Source: Lachnospiraceae bacterium | GTDB lineage: Bacteria > Bacillota > Clostridia > Lachnospirales > Lachnospiraceae | Direction of reading: 5' to 3' | NCBI GenBank assembly: GCA_900759225.1 | Contig: CAAEUM010000111.1 | Location: 1-11,992, forward strand | Length of the DNA stretch: 11,992 bases | Shown: positions 1-6,207 of the stretch, one piece after another | Position numbering within the stretch: the stretch's first letter is position 1 | How the letters are laid out: each line of letters opens with the position of its first letter | Position numbers and translations under genes: made by a program | The notes under the pieces: model-generated | Database searches by the model: none | The model's input: the letters and a program-made list of their open reading frames with translations, nothing else | Told to the model about the DNA's origin: nothing

Positions 1-920
1 ATCTGAAGCTCCTTTTGGAACAGACAGAAGGAAAGGGAATCAATATTTATACCCATGGGGAGATGCTCCCGGCTCATGGATACCCACTGCTTAAAAAATA
101 TTCTCATTTAAAAGGAAACTTTGGAACAGCCTGGCAGAACCAGCAGAAGGAGTTTGCAGACCTGCCTGCACCGATCTTGTTTACAACCAACTGCCTGATG
201 CCTGTAAAGGACAGCTACAGGGACAGGGTGTTTACAACAGAAGTGGTTTCCTATCCGGAAATAGTCCATATTGACCGGGTAAATGGGGAGGAGAAAGATT
301 TTACACCTCTGATTGATAAGGCTCTGGAGCTTGGGGGTTTTGAGGAAGACCGGGAATTTACGGGAATGAATGGAGGAACCAGCCTTACGACAGGATTTGG
401 CCATGATGCAGTGCTTTCTGTGGCAGGGGACGTCGTGCAGGCTGTAGAGAAGGGGGATATATGCCATTTCTTTTTGGTAGGCGGCTGTGACGGGGCGCGC
501 CCGGGGCGTAATTATTATACAGAATTTGTTCAGAAAGCGCCTGCAGATACGGTGATCCTTACGCTGGCCTGCGGAAAATACCGTTTTAATGATTTAGACC
601 TAGGAACCATTGGGGGCCTTCCAAGGCTTATGGATATGGGGCAGTGTAATGACGCTTACAGCGCTGTCAGGGTGGCCCAGGCACTGGCAGAGGCGTTTGA
701 CTGCAGTATCAATGAGCTTCCTTTATCCATGGTGCTGTCCTGGTATGAACAGAAGGCGGTGTGTATCCTTCTGACGCTCCTGCATTTAGGCATAAAAAAT
801 ATCCGTCTGGGGCCGACACTTCCGGTCTTCCTCTCCCCTGGGGTTCTTAAAATTCTTGTGGAAAATTATGGAATAGCACCGGTTACTACGCCGGATGAGG
901 ACTTAAAAACACTTCTGTAA
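1..920 (+). CDS. hcp: Hybrid-cluster protein (hydroxylamine/NO reductase), 5'-truncated
   Basis: C-terminal part of the hybrid-cluster protein, a cytoplasmic Fe-S-O enzyme linked to nitric oxide and hydroxylamine reduction. The frame is open to the left edge (first full codon at 3), so the TTG at 15 is not a real start and roughly 40 percent of the usual 520-550 residues is missing. Counting residues from that TTG, the hybrid-cluster ligands are visible: Glu16 in THGEMLPAH, Cys60 in TTNCLMP, Cys158 in GGCDGARPGRNYY, Cys186 in LACGKYRF, Cys211 in DMGQCNDA and Glu245 in SWYEQKA. The spacings among the first five (44, 98, 28, 25) agree with my recollection of the Desulfovibrio protein to within a few residues. 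The N-terminal 4Fe-4S cysteines lie outside the window, so the class of Hcp cannot be stated. No clear terminator follows the TAA. Confidence 0.96.
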   Translation, partial: LKLLLEQTEGKGINIYTHGEMLPAHGYPLLKKYSHLKGNFGTAWQNQQKEFADLPAPILFTTNCLMPVKDSYRDRVFTTEVVSYPEIVHIDRVNGEEKDFTPLIDKALELGGFEEDREFTGMNGGTSLTTGFGHDAVLSVAGDVVQAVEKGDICHFFLVGGCDGARPGRNYYTEFVQKAPADTVILTLACGKYRFNDLDLGTIGGLPRLMDMGQCNDAYSAVRVAQALAEAFDCSINELPLSMVLSWYEQKAVCILLTLLHLGIKNIRLGPTLPVFLSPGVLKILVENYGIAPVTTPDEDLKTLL

Positions 921-923
921 TCC

Positions 924-952
924 TTGAATCCTTTCTTTAAATATGGTAAAGT
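924..952 (+). promoter_or_regulatory. Candidate sigma-A promoter for the LRR/aminopeptidase unit
   Basis: TTGAAT (924-929), a 17-base spacer and TAAAGT (947-952), with a TG one base before the -10 giving an extended -10 form. It lies just after the hcp stop and about 45 bases upstream of the next start codon. Match to consensus is moderate (4 of 6 at the -10), so this is a prediction from spacing and position only. Confidence 0.35.
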
Positions 953-997
953 AGTAATGTTTCCAGAAGAGAGCAGAAGCGGAGAGAAGCCCGTATT

Positions 998-1951
998 ATG
1001 AATATATTATACAGAAAAACGCTGGATGGAATATGCATCCAGCGTTGTTATGGTTTAGATGGGAACATACAGCTGCCCCAGGAGTGTCAGGGGCTTCCTG
1101 TCAGAGAGCTGGAGCGGTATGTATTTTCCGAAACCGTCCGCGGCAGGGAGATTCCCCCGAAGGAACGGCAGGGTGAAGGTGAGATCGCAGGAGAACAGCT
1201 GACAGAGCTGACGCTTCCGGCAAATCTCAGGCGTATTGGCGCCTATGCCTTTTATAACTGCACAGAGCTTCGCCGGCTTTGCTGCCATAGTATAGTGGAG
1301 GACTGGGGAGCCGGTGTGTTTACAGGCTGTACCGGTATTAACGAGCTGGATATCTGTATCCATCCGGGGGAAAAGTCCTGTTTTAAGGAAATCCTTTCGG
1401 AGCTGCATCAGACGCTGACTGTGGATTACCGGGATGAGAATGGTGTTCTGAGGGCAAAGCTGGTGTTTCCGGAATATTTTGAGGAATCCGTGGAAAATAC
1501 GCCGGCCCGTATTATTATGCGGGAAATGCATGGCTGCGGCCACATGTACCGCTACTGTTTTTCCGGGCAGGAATTTCAGTTTAGGGAGTATGACAGCCTG
1601 TTTCCCCATGTACAGGTACAGGAAAAACCGGAGCTTGTGACAAAGCTGGCTCTTTACCGCTTGTACTGGCCCTGGGAGCTTTCAGAGGCGGCCGGGGAGC
1701 GTTACTGGGATTTTGTAAGGGAACATGCAGGGGAGGCAGCCGCAGGGCTTGTAAAGCGCGGCGAGTATTCGATCTTAGCCTGGGTGGTTTCCTTGCCCCA
1801 GCTTGGAAGTAAAGAGCTGGAACAGATGACGGCGTCCTGTGCCAGGCTTTCGGATGCACAGGCTTCGGCGATCCTTCTGGATGCAAGGCATGGAAGATCT
1901 GGGGGAAAGAATGGAGTGGAAAAGCAAATGGAGCGCACGTTCTTTCTGTGA
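998..1951 (+). CDS. Leucine-rich repeat (BspA/LRR_5-type) protein
   Basis: A 317-residue protein without signal peptide or membrane segment, so probably cytoplasmic. Residues about 10-40 (GICIQRCYGLDG, then LPxxxxGLPVREL) and 68-120 (LTELTLPANLRRIGAYAFYNC, then LRRL and VFTGCTGINELDI) match the degenerate BspA/LRR_5 repeat, where leucines and the 'AFxxCxxL' pattern recur. Residues 45-67 are a charged insertion between repeats. The C-terminal half (about 125-317) is not recognisable to me; it has a segment rich in aromatic residues and a predicted helical end. The start at 998 is supported by a purine-rich RBS (ggagagaag) and because the repeat motif begins right after it. It lies 43 bases upstream of the M18 aminopeptidase gene and is probably co-transcribed. 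Function is unknown; LRR_5 proteins usually bind other proteins. Confidence 0.85.
   Translation: MNILYRKTLDGICIQRCYGLDGNIQLPQECQGLPVRELERYVFSETVRGREIPPKERQGEGEIAGEQLTELTLPANLRRIGAYAFYNCTELRRLCCHSIVEDWGAGVFTGCTGINELDICIHPGEKSCFKEILSELHQTLTVDYRDENGVLRAKLVFPEYFEESVENTPARIIMREMHGCGHMYRYCFSGQEFQFREYDSLFPHVQVQEKPELVTKLALYRLYWPWELSEAAGERYWDFVREHAGEAAAGLVKRGEYSILAWVVSLPQLGSKELEQMTASCARLSDAQASAILLDARHGRSGGKNGVEKQMERTFFL
1018..1046. repeat. Perfect 11-bp inverted repeat inside the LRR gene start
   Basis: AACGCTGGATG (1018-1028) and CATCCAGCGTT (1036-1046) are exact reverse complements separated by 7 bases. The hairpin covers about codons 7-17 of the LRR gene. On the minus strand it is followed by TTTTT, giving the form of an intrinsic terminator for antisense transcripts; on the plus strand no U-tract follows. 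Confidence 0.75.
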
Positions 1952-1994
1952 CGGGCGCAGGCTTTTCAGATACAAAAAGTAGGAGGATAAACAG

Positions 1995-3389
1995 ATGTCA
2001 AAGAAATCAAGAGCAGAAGAATTACAGGAACAGCTGACCTGGTCATTCCCGCATATTGGAAAGGATGCTCCGGGACAGAAGGAGAAGGCTTTCCATTACT
2101 GTGAGGGCTATAAGGCGTTTTTGGATAAGGGAAAGACAGAGCGGGAGTGTGTAAAGGAAGCCGTTCATATGTTAAAGAAGGCGGGATATAAACCCTTTGA
2201 TATAAGTGTTTCCTATGAGCCAGGAGATAAGGTTTATTTTGTAAATCGGGAAAAGGCACTGATCGCAACGACCTTCGGAAAGAAGCCATTGTCTGAGGGT
2301 GTCAGAATGAACGGGGCACACATTGATTCTCCAAGGCTGGATCTAAAGCCAAACCCGCTGTATGAGAAGGAAGAGATCGCTTATTTTAAGACCCATTATT
2401 ACGGCGGTGTGCGCAAGTATCAGTGGGGAACGATCCCTCTGGCAATGCACGGTGTAGTAATGAAGAAAAATGGTGAGATGGTGGAAATTTCCATTGGTGA
2501 GAAGGAAGATGAGCCTGCATTCTGTGTGACAGATCTGCTGCCGCACCTTGCTGCAAAGCAGAATGAGCGCCCCTTAAAGGACGGCTTAAAGGGCGAGGAG
2601 CTCAACATTGTAGTAGGCTCCCTTCCATTCCAGGATGAGGATGTAAAGGAGCCCATAAAGCTTCTTGCACTGTCCCTTCTCAATGAAAAGTACGGGATCA
2701 CAGAGAAGGATTTCTACCGCGCAGAGATTGAAATGGTTCCTGCAAACAAGGCAAGGGATATCGGTCTTGACCGCGGCCTTATTGGGGCCTATGGCCAGGA
2801 TGACCGCGTTTGTGCTTATACAGCACTCACAGCAGAGATTGAGACAAAGAAGCCAACCTATACAACGGTTACGATCCTGACCGATAAGGAGGAGATTGGT
2901 TCTGAGGGAAATACAGGCTTTAACTCCGATTATGTGCATCATTATCTGGAGGATCTGGCAGCTCAGGCAGGTGTGCCGGTGCGTCAGGTATTAAGGGCCT
3001 CCCTGTGCCTTTCTTCTGATGTAAACGCAGCTTATGACCCGACCTTCCCGGATGTGTATGAGTCCAGAAATGCCAGCTACATCAATAAGGGCTGTGTTCT
3101 CACAAAGTATACCGGTGCAAGAGGAAAGTCAAGCTCCAATGATGCCAGCGCTGAGACCATGGCCAAGGTGATCGGCATTATGGAGGAAGAGGGGGTATAC
3201 TGGCAGGCAGGCGAGCTGGGAGCAGTTGACGCAGGCGGCGGCGGAACCATTGCCAAGTATGCAGCTCATATGGATATTGATACCGTAGATCTGGGAGTGC
3301 CGATCCTGTGCATGCATTCTCCATTTGAATTGTCCGCAAAGCTGGATGTATACAATACATACAAGGCATTTAAAGCATTTTATAAATAA
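1995..3389 (+). CDS. apeA: M18-family zinc aminopeptidase
   Basis: A 464-residue cytosolic metallo-aminopeptidase of family M18 (aspartyl aminopeptidase/aminopeptidase I group), removing N-terminal residues from peptides using two zinc ions. Expected metal and catalytic positions are visible: His109 and Asp111 in AHIDSPRLDLK, Asp269 in GQDDR, Glu299/Glu300 in DKEEIGSEG, Asp342 in SSDVNAA and His441 in MHSPFE. Its length fits the bacterial M18 subgroup 1 (about 465 residues) better than the shorter apeB type of about 430, hence the symbol, which is less certain than the family. Start chosen at ATG 1995 because of a perfect AGGAGG at 1981-1986, eight bases upstream. It probably shares a transcript with the LRR gene before it. 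No signal peptide. Confidence 0.95.
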   Translation: MSKKSRAEELQEQLTWSFPHIGKDAPGQKEKAFHYCEGYKAFLDKGKTERECVKEAVHMLKKAGYKPFDISVSYEPGDKVYFVNREKALIATTFGKKPLSEGVRMNGAHIDSPRLDLKPNPLYEKEEIAYFKTHYYGGVRKYQWGTIPLAMHGVVMKKNGEMVEISIGEKEDEPAFCVTDLLPHLAAKQNERPLKDGLKGEELNIVVGSLPFQDEDVKEPIKLLALSLLNEKYGITEKDFYRAEIEMVPANKARDIGLDRGLIGAYGQDDRVCAYTALTAEIETKKPTYTTVTILTDKEEIGSEGNTGFNSDYVHHYLEDLAAQAGVPVRQVLRASLCLSSDVNAAYDPTFPDVYESRNASYINKGCVLTKYTGARGKSSSNDASAETMAKVIGIMEEEGVYWQAGELGAVDAGGGGTIAKYAAHMDIDTVDLGVPILCMHSPFELSAKLDVYNTYKAFKAFYK

Positions 3390-3414
3390 AAGTCTTTTTT
3401 TTCACAGACTTGTA

Positions 3415-3423
3415 TGGTATAAC
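3415..3423 (+). promoter_or_regulatory. Candidate extended -10 promoter for the lipoprotein gene
   Basis: TGGTATAAC forms an extended -10 (TGn + TATAAC, 5 of 6 to consensus) in the gap after the aminopeptidase gene. The position 17 bases upstream holds only a T-tract (3395-3402), which is a weak -35. The predicted transcript would start near 3430, immediately before the leader hairpin. Confidence 0.4.
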
Positions 3424-3432
3424 TATGTACAA

Positions 3433-3482
3433 CACATGCACCGGGGCTTAAAACCGGGGAGGAAGAAAGCCCGCAGCATGTG
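3433..3482 (+). promoter_or_regulatory. Leader RNA hairpin upstream of the trigger-factor-like lipoprotein
   Basis: A long imperfect inverted repeat. The outer stem is CACATGC (3433-3439) with GCATGTG (3476-3482), 7 bp. A 2x2 internal loop AC/CA follows. The inner stem pairs 3442-3449 with 3467-3473, 7 bp with G3446 bulged. The apical loop (3450-3466) exposes a GGGGAGGAAG purine tract that looks like a ribosome binding site but has no suitable start codon near it other than the ATG-TGA at 3478. No U-tract follows, so it is not a standard terminator. The lipoprotein start is 27 bases downstream. Possibly an mRNA stabiliser or regulatory leader; I match it to no known class. Confidence 0.5.
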
Positions 3483-3509
3483 AAATGAAGATAGAAAAGG
3501 GAACGTATT

Positions 3510-4682
3510 ATGAAAAAAATCGCATTATTTTGTTTGTGCAGTCTTACTGCCATTTCAATTCTGACAGGCTGCGCAGGCAGCAGCTCCGAAGCAGAGGAAA
3601 ACCTGGGTACTGCCGTACTTGGAGAGTACAAGGGGGTAAAGGTAAATGTAGCAGCTCCGGAAGTGACGGATGAGGAGGTACAGCAGAGCATTGATACAGT
3701 GCTGAGCCAGAACCCAAAGCTTGTGGAGGCAGACAGGGCCGCTGCTGAGGGGGATACAGTAAATATTAATTACAAGGGCCTTCAGGATGGCGTGGAGTTT
3801 GCCGGCGGAAGCGCTGAAGACCAGGATTTAAAGCTTGGCTCAGGAAAGATGATCGACGGCTTTGAGGACGGCATCATTGGTATGAAGAAGGGGGAGACAA
3901 AGACCCTGGATCTTACCTTCCCCGAGGATTATGCCCAGGAAGCACTGGCAGGCCAGCCTGCATCCTTTGAGATCACAGTAAATTCTGTAAAAGAGGAGCA
4001 GGAGGCAGTTCTGGATGACGAATTTGTACAGAGTGTTTCTGAATACCAGACAGTTGCTGAGTATAAGGAGAGCATCCGTGAGAGCCTTATGATCCAGAAG
4101 GAGCAGGCGGCTGACTATGAGATTCAGCAGACGGTCCTTCAGACTGTGATCGACGGGGCGCAGATAAAGCTTTCCAAGAATGCGGTTTCCAAGCGCTACA
4201 ACAATTCTCTGGAGCTTTACAAGCAGCAGGCAAAGATGTATGGAATGAGCCTTTCTCAGATGGCCCAGGCTTACGGAATGGATGAGCCGGCATTAAAGGA
4301 ACAGATCTATGCCGGAGCTGAGGAGGATGCAACCACCCAGCTGGTGCTTGATACCATTGCTGCGCAGGAGAACATGACCCTGGAGGACACAGACCGTCAG
4401 TATTTTGCTCAGATGAGCGGACAGACCCTGGAGGATGCAGTTGCTTACTATGGACAGGAAACCCTGGACAATATGGCATTAAACTACAAGGTAATGACAT
4501 TCCTTGCTGATAATGCAGACAACGAAACAGGCTATAAGCCGGTGAGAGAGCCGCTGGCAGAGGTGGAGGCTGAGGAAACTGAGGCGACAGAGAACAGCGA
4601 AGCAGCAGAGACTGAGGCAGCAGAGACCGAAGCAGCAGAGACTGAGGCAGCTGAAACCGAAGCTGGATCAAAGGCAAATTAA
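3510..4682 (+). CDS. Trigger-factor-like FKBP peptidyl-prolyl isomerase lipoprotein
   Basis: A 390-residue predicted lipoprotein. Residues 1-21 are a type II signal peptide (MKK, hydrophobic core, lipobox LTGC with Cys21 as the lipidated residue), so the mature protein sits on the outer face of the membrane. Residues about 80-163 form an FKBP-type prolyl isomerase domain (GDTVNINYKGxxDGxxF, IDGFEDGIIGMKKGE, FPEDY, FEITV). Residues about 165-335 resemble the helical trigger-factor C-terminal chaperone domain. The N-terminal ribosome-binding domain of true trigger factor is replaced by the signal peptide, so a role in folding secreted proteins, comparable to PrsA, is likely. The tail (about 345-390) is acidic and ends in AAETE repeats. 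Start at ATG 3510, preceded by an aaaaggga RBS. Confidence 0.92.
   Translation: MKKIALFCLCSLTAISILTGCAGSSSEAEENLGTAVLGEYKGVKVNVAAPEVTDEEVQQSIDTVLSQNPKLVEADRAAAEGDTVNINYKGLQDGVEFAGGSAEDQDLKLGSGKMIDGFEDGIIGMKKGETKTLDLTFPEDYAQEALAGQPASFEITVNSVKEEQEAVLDDEFVQSVSEYQTVAEYKESIRESLMIQKEQAADYEIQQTVLQTVIDGAQIKLSKNAVSKRYNNSLELYKQQAKMYGMSLSQMAQAYGMDEPALKEQIYAGAEEDATTQLVLDTIAAQENMTLEDTDRQYFAQMSGQTLEDAVAYYGQETLDNMALNYKVMTFLADNADNETGYKPVREPLAEVEAEETEATENSEAAETEAAETEAAETEAAETEAGSKAN
4602..4661 (+). repeat. Four tandem 15-bp repeats coding AAETE
   Basis: Units at 4602-4616, 4617-4631, 4632-4646 and 4647-4661, consensus GCAGCAGAGACYGAR. Units 1 and 3 are identical, and the pair 1+2 resembles 3+4, suggesting duplication of a 30-bp block. 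Each unit adds Ala-Ala-Glu-Thr-Glu to the C-terminal tail of the lipoprotein. Copy number could vary by slippage without breaking the frame. Confidence 0.9.
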
Positions 4683-4690
4683 TGAAAAGC

Positions 4691-4728
4691 AACCGTTTGG
4701 CCATGTGAAGATGCAGGGTCAAATGGTT
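4691..4728 (+). promoter_or_regulatory. xpt leader stem 1
   Basis: AACCGTTTGGCC (4691-4702) can pair with GGTCAAATGGTT (4717-4728) as a 12-bp stem containing two G-U wobbles and a 14-base loop. The wobbles only pair in RNA read from the plus strand, which supports a transcript running from the lipoprotein gene toward xpt. No U-tract follows. Function is unknown. Confidence 0.5.
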
Positions 4729-4752
4729 ACGATCAACAACGTGGACCAAGCG

Positions 4753-4786
4753 CGGTGTTTCCTGGTTGGAGAGACAGGAAACACCG
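4753..4786 (+). promoter_or_regulatory. xpt leader stem 2 (perfect 12-bp hairpin)
   Basis: CGGTGTTTCCTG (4753-4764) and CAGGAAACACCG (4775-4786) are exact reverse complements with a 10-base loop. It lies 37 bases before the xpt start. It is not followed by a U-tract, so it is not a standard intrinsic terminator. It may act together with stem 1 as a regulatory leader or as a 3'-end stabiliser of the upstream mRNA. I see no purine-riboswitch core in this interval. Confidence 0.6.
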
Positions 4787-4810
4787 GCCGATCACTGTGA
4801 ATGAATCAAG

Positions 4811-4818
4811 AAGGAGGG
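4811..4818 (+). promoter_or_regulatory. Ribosome binding site fixing the xpt start
   Basis: AAGGAGGG lies 5 bases before ATG 4824. It decides the start against the in-frame GTG at 4755, which sits inside stem 2 of the leader, lacks an RBS and would add 23 residues unlike any Xpt. Confidence 0.85.
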
Positions 4819-4823
4819 GCATA

Positions 4824-5408
4824 ATGCAGATTTTAAAGGACAGGATACGCAAGGATGGCAAAATTAAGGCAGGCAACGTACTGAAGGTAGATAGTTTTCT
4901 CAATCACCAGATGGACATTAAGCTGTTTGGGGAGATTGGAAAGGAATTTAAGCGCAGATTTGCAGATGCGGATGTGAATAAGATCCTTACCATTGAGGCA
5001 TCCGGTATTGGTATTGCATGCATTGTGGCCCAGTATTTTGACGTGCCGGTTGTATTTGCAAAAAAGACACAGACCAAAAACATTGCAGGTGAGGTATATA
5101 CCACAAAGGTAGAATCCTACACCCATGGACGTGTTTATGATATTATTGTTTCCAAGGAATTCCTTGGCCCTGGAGACAGGGTGCTTCTGATTGATGATTT
5201 CCTGGCAAATGGAAAAGCGCTGGAGGGGCTGGCTGCCCTTGTACGTGACTCCGGAGCTACCCTGGTAGGCGCCGGTGTTGTAATTGAAAAGGGCTTCCAG
5301 GTAGGCGGTGATCTGCTCCGCTCCGAGGGAGTGCGTCTTGAGTCACTGGCAATCGTAGAAAGTATGGATGAGGAAACAGGTACCATTGTATTCAGAGATG
5401 ATGAATAA
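4824..5408 (+). CDS. xpt: Xanthine phosphoribosyltransferase
   Basis: A 194-residue purine salvage enzyme that joins xanthine to PRPP to give XMP, in the cytoplasm. It aligns well by eye with Bacillus Xpt across its length: the N-terminal GNVLKVDSFLNHQMD (residues 18-31), TIEASGI (56-62), PVVFAKK (75-81), the PRPP-binding loop LLIDDFLANGKA (121-132) and VIEKGFQ (153-159). Length equals the family norm (about 190-195). It is the first gene of an apparent operon: the HAD phosphatase gene begins inside its last codons and the metallophosphoesterase follows. Clostridial xpt genes are often under a guanine riboswitch; here the leader instead holds two unrelated stem-loops. Confidence 0.96.
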   Translation: MQILKDRIRKDGKIKAGNVLKVDSFLNHQMDIKLFGEIGKEFKRRFADADVNKILTIEASGIGIACIVAQYFDVPVVFAKKTQTKNIAGEVYTTKVESYTHGRVYDIIVSKEFLGPGDRVLLIDDFLANGKALEGLAALVRDSGATLVGAGVVIEKGFQVGGDLLRSEGVRLESLAIVESMDEETGTIVFRDDE

Positions 5409-6195
5409 AAGGACGAAAGCGTTATTTTATGATATTGACGGAACCCTCCTGTCTGAAAAGACCGGGAGGGTTCCTGACAGTGCGCGGCAGGCTTTGCAGG
5501 AGGCCAGAAGCAGGGGACACCTTGTGTTTATTAATACAGGCCGCGTGTACTGCCATCTGGTGTCGATCCACTCACAGGTAGAGGCAGACGGCTTCCTTTG
5601 CGGCTGCGGGACCCATGTCGTGGCCCAGGGGCAGGTGCTGTACAGCCATCACATTCCCCATGAGCGGGGGCTTAAGATTAAGAGGGATATTGATGAGTGC
5701 GGCCTTGACGGCGCGCTGGAGGGAACGGAGGGCTGCTATTTTCACCGGACGGTTTCCGCGATTCCCGGTATTGAAGAGCTGAAGGCATCGGTCCGCGGTG
5801 CCGGCTGTCCCTGTCCCTATGACTGGGAGGATGACTGCTATGATTTTGACAAATTTTATCTGGGGTCAGATGAAAACAGCCGCTGCATGGAGCTTTTTGG
5901 ACGGCTTAAGGACATGGATATCATTGACCGCGGAAGGGGCTATTATGAATGTGTTCCCAGAGGGCATTCAAAGGCTACAGCTATTGACCTTGTATTAAAG
6001 CATTACGGAATTTCACTGGATGATGCCTATGTATTCGGGGACAGCAGCAACGATCTGTCTATGTTCCGCTATGCGAGAAACTGCGTCCTTATGGGGGCGC
6101 ACAGCCCGGTACTTGAGCCCTATGCCACCTTTGTCACAAAGACAGTGGAGGAAGATGGAATTGCCTGGGCAATGAAAGAATTAGGACTGATCTAG
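5401..6195 (+). CDS. Cof-type HAD-superfamily phosphatase
   Basis: A 264-residue HAD hydrolase of the Cof/YidA type (subclass IIB), probably dephosphorylating a small metabolite. All four HAD motifs are present: DIDGT with nucleophile Asp11 and acid/base Asp13, INTGR with Thr46, Lys191 in GHSKATAI, and GDSSNDLSMF with Asp214 and Asp218. A cap domain fits between motifs II and III. Translation starts at ATG 5401 or the adjacent ATG 5398; both lie inside the end of xpt (overlap 8 or 11 bases), with no strong RBS, which suggests translational coupling to xpt. A link to purine nucleotide breakdown or balance is inferred from this arrangement only, because substrates of Cof proteins cannot be read from sequence. 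Confidence 0.93.
   Translation: MNKRTKALFYDIDGTLLSEKTGRVPDSARQALQEARSRGHLVFINTGRVYCHLVSIHSQVEADGFLCGCGTHVVAQGQVLYSHHIPHERGLKIKRDIDECGLDGALEGTEGCYFHRTVSAIPGIEELKASVRGAGCPCPYDWEDDCYDFDKFYLGSDENSRCMELFGRLKDMDIIDRGRGYYECVPRGHSKATAIDLVLKHYGISLDDAYVFGDSSNDLSMFRYARNCVLMGAHSPVLEPYATFVTKTVEEDGIAWAMKELGLI
5440..5474 (+). repeat. Perfect 10-bp inverted repeat at the HAD gene start
   Basis: GGAACCCTCC (5440-5449) and GGAGGGTTCC (5465-5474) are exact reverse complements. The stem can extend by one G-U pair and one G-C pair, leaving an 11-base loop. It spans codons 14-25, just after the catalytic Asp motif. No U-tract follows. Confidence 0.7.
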
Positions 6196-6200
6196 GAAGG
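6194..6200 (+). promoter_or_regulatory. Ribosome binding site fixing the phosphoesterase start
   Basis: AGGAAGG overlaps the last bases of the HAD stop codon and lies 7 bases before ATG 6208. It favours that ATG over the in-frame TTG at 6202, which would be only one base from the RBS. Confidence 0.75.
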
Positions 6201-6207
6201 CTTGACA

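Noticed and set aside
3390..3411. Intrinsic terminator after the aminopeptidase gene
   Set aside because: AAGTCT/AGACTT could pair, but the stem is only 6 bp, the T-tract lies in the loop, and the sequence after the stem is not T-rich.
3485..3673. 62-residue plus-strand ORF starting before the lipoprotein start
   Set aside because: It overlaps the signal peptide of the lipoprotein in a different frame, has low-complexity content and no own RBS.
4087..4749. 220-residue open frame on the minus strand opposite the lipoprotein gene
   Set aside because: It is the shadow of a clearly conserved gene. The product is rich in Leu, Pro and Ser with a repeat mirroring the AAETE tail, and no RBS or promoter supports it.
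4753..4786. Intrinsic terminator after the lipoprotein gene
   Set aside because: The hairpin is perfect, but it is followed by GCCGATCACTG with no T-tract, so standard Rho-independent termination is not supported.
4683..4823. Guanine (purine) riboswitch upstream of xpt
   Set aside because: Expected for this gene in Bacillota, but the conserved core segments of the purine aptamer are not visible; the stems present do not have its three-way layout.
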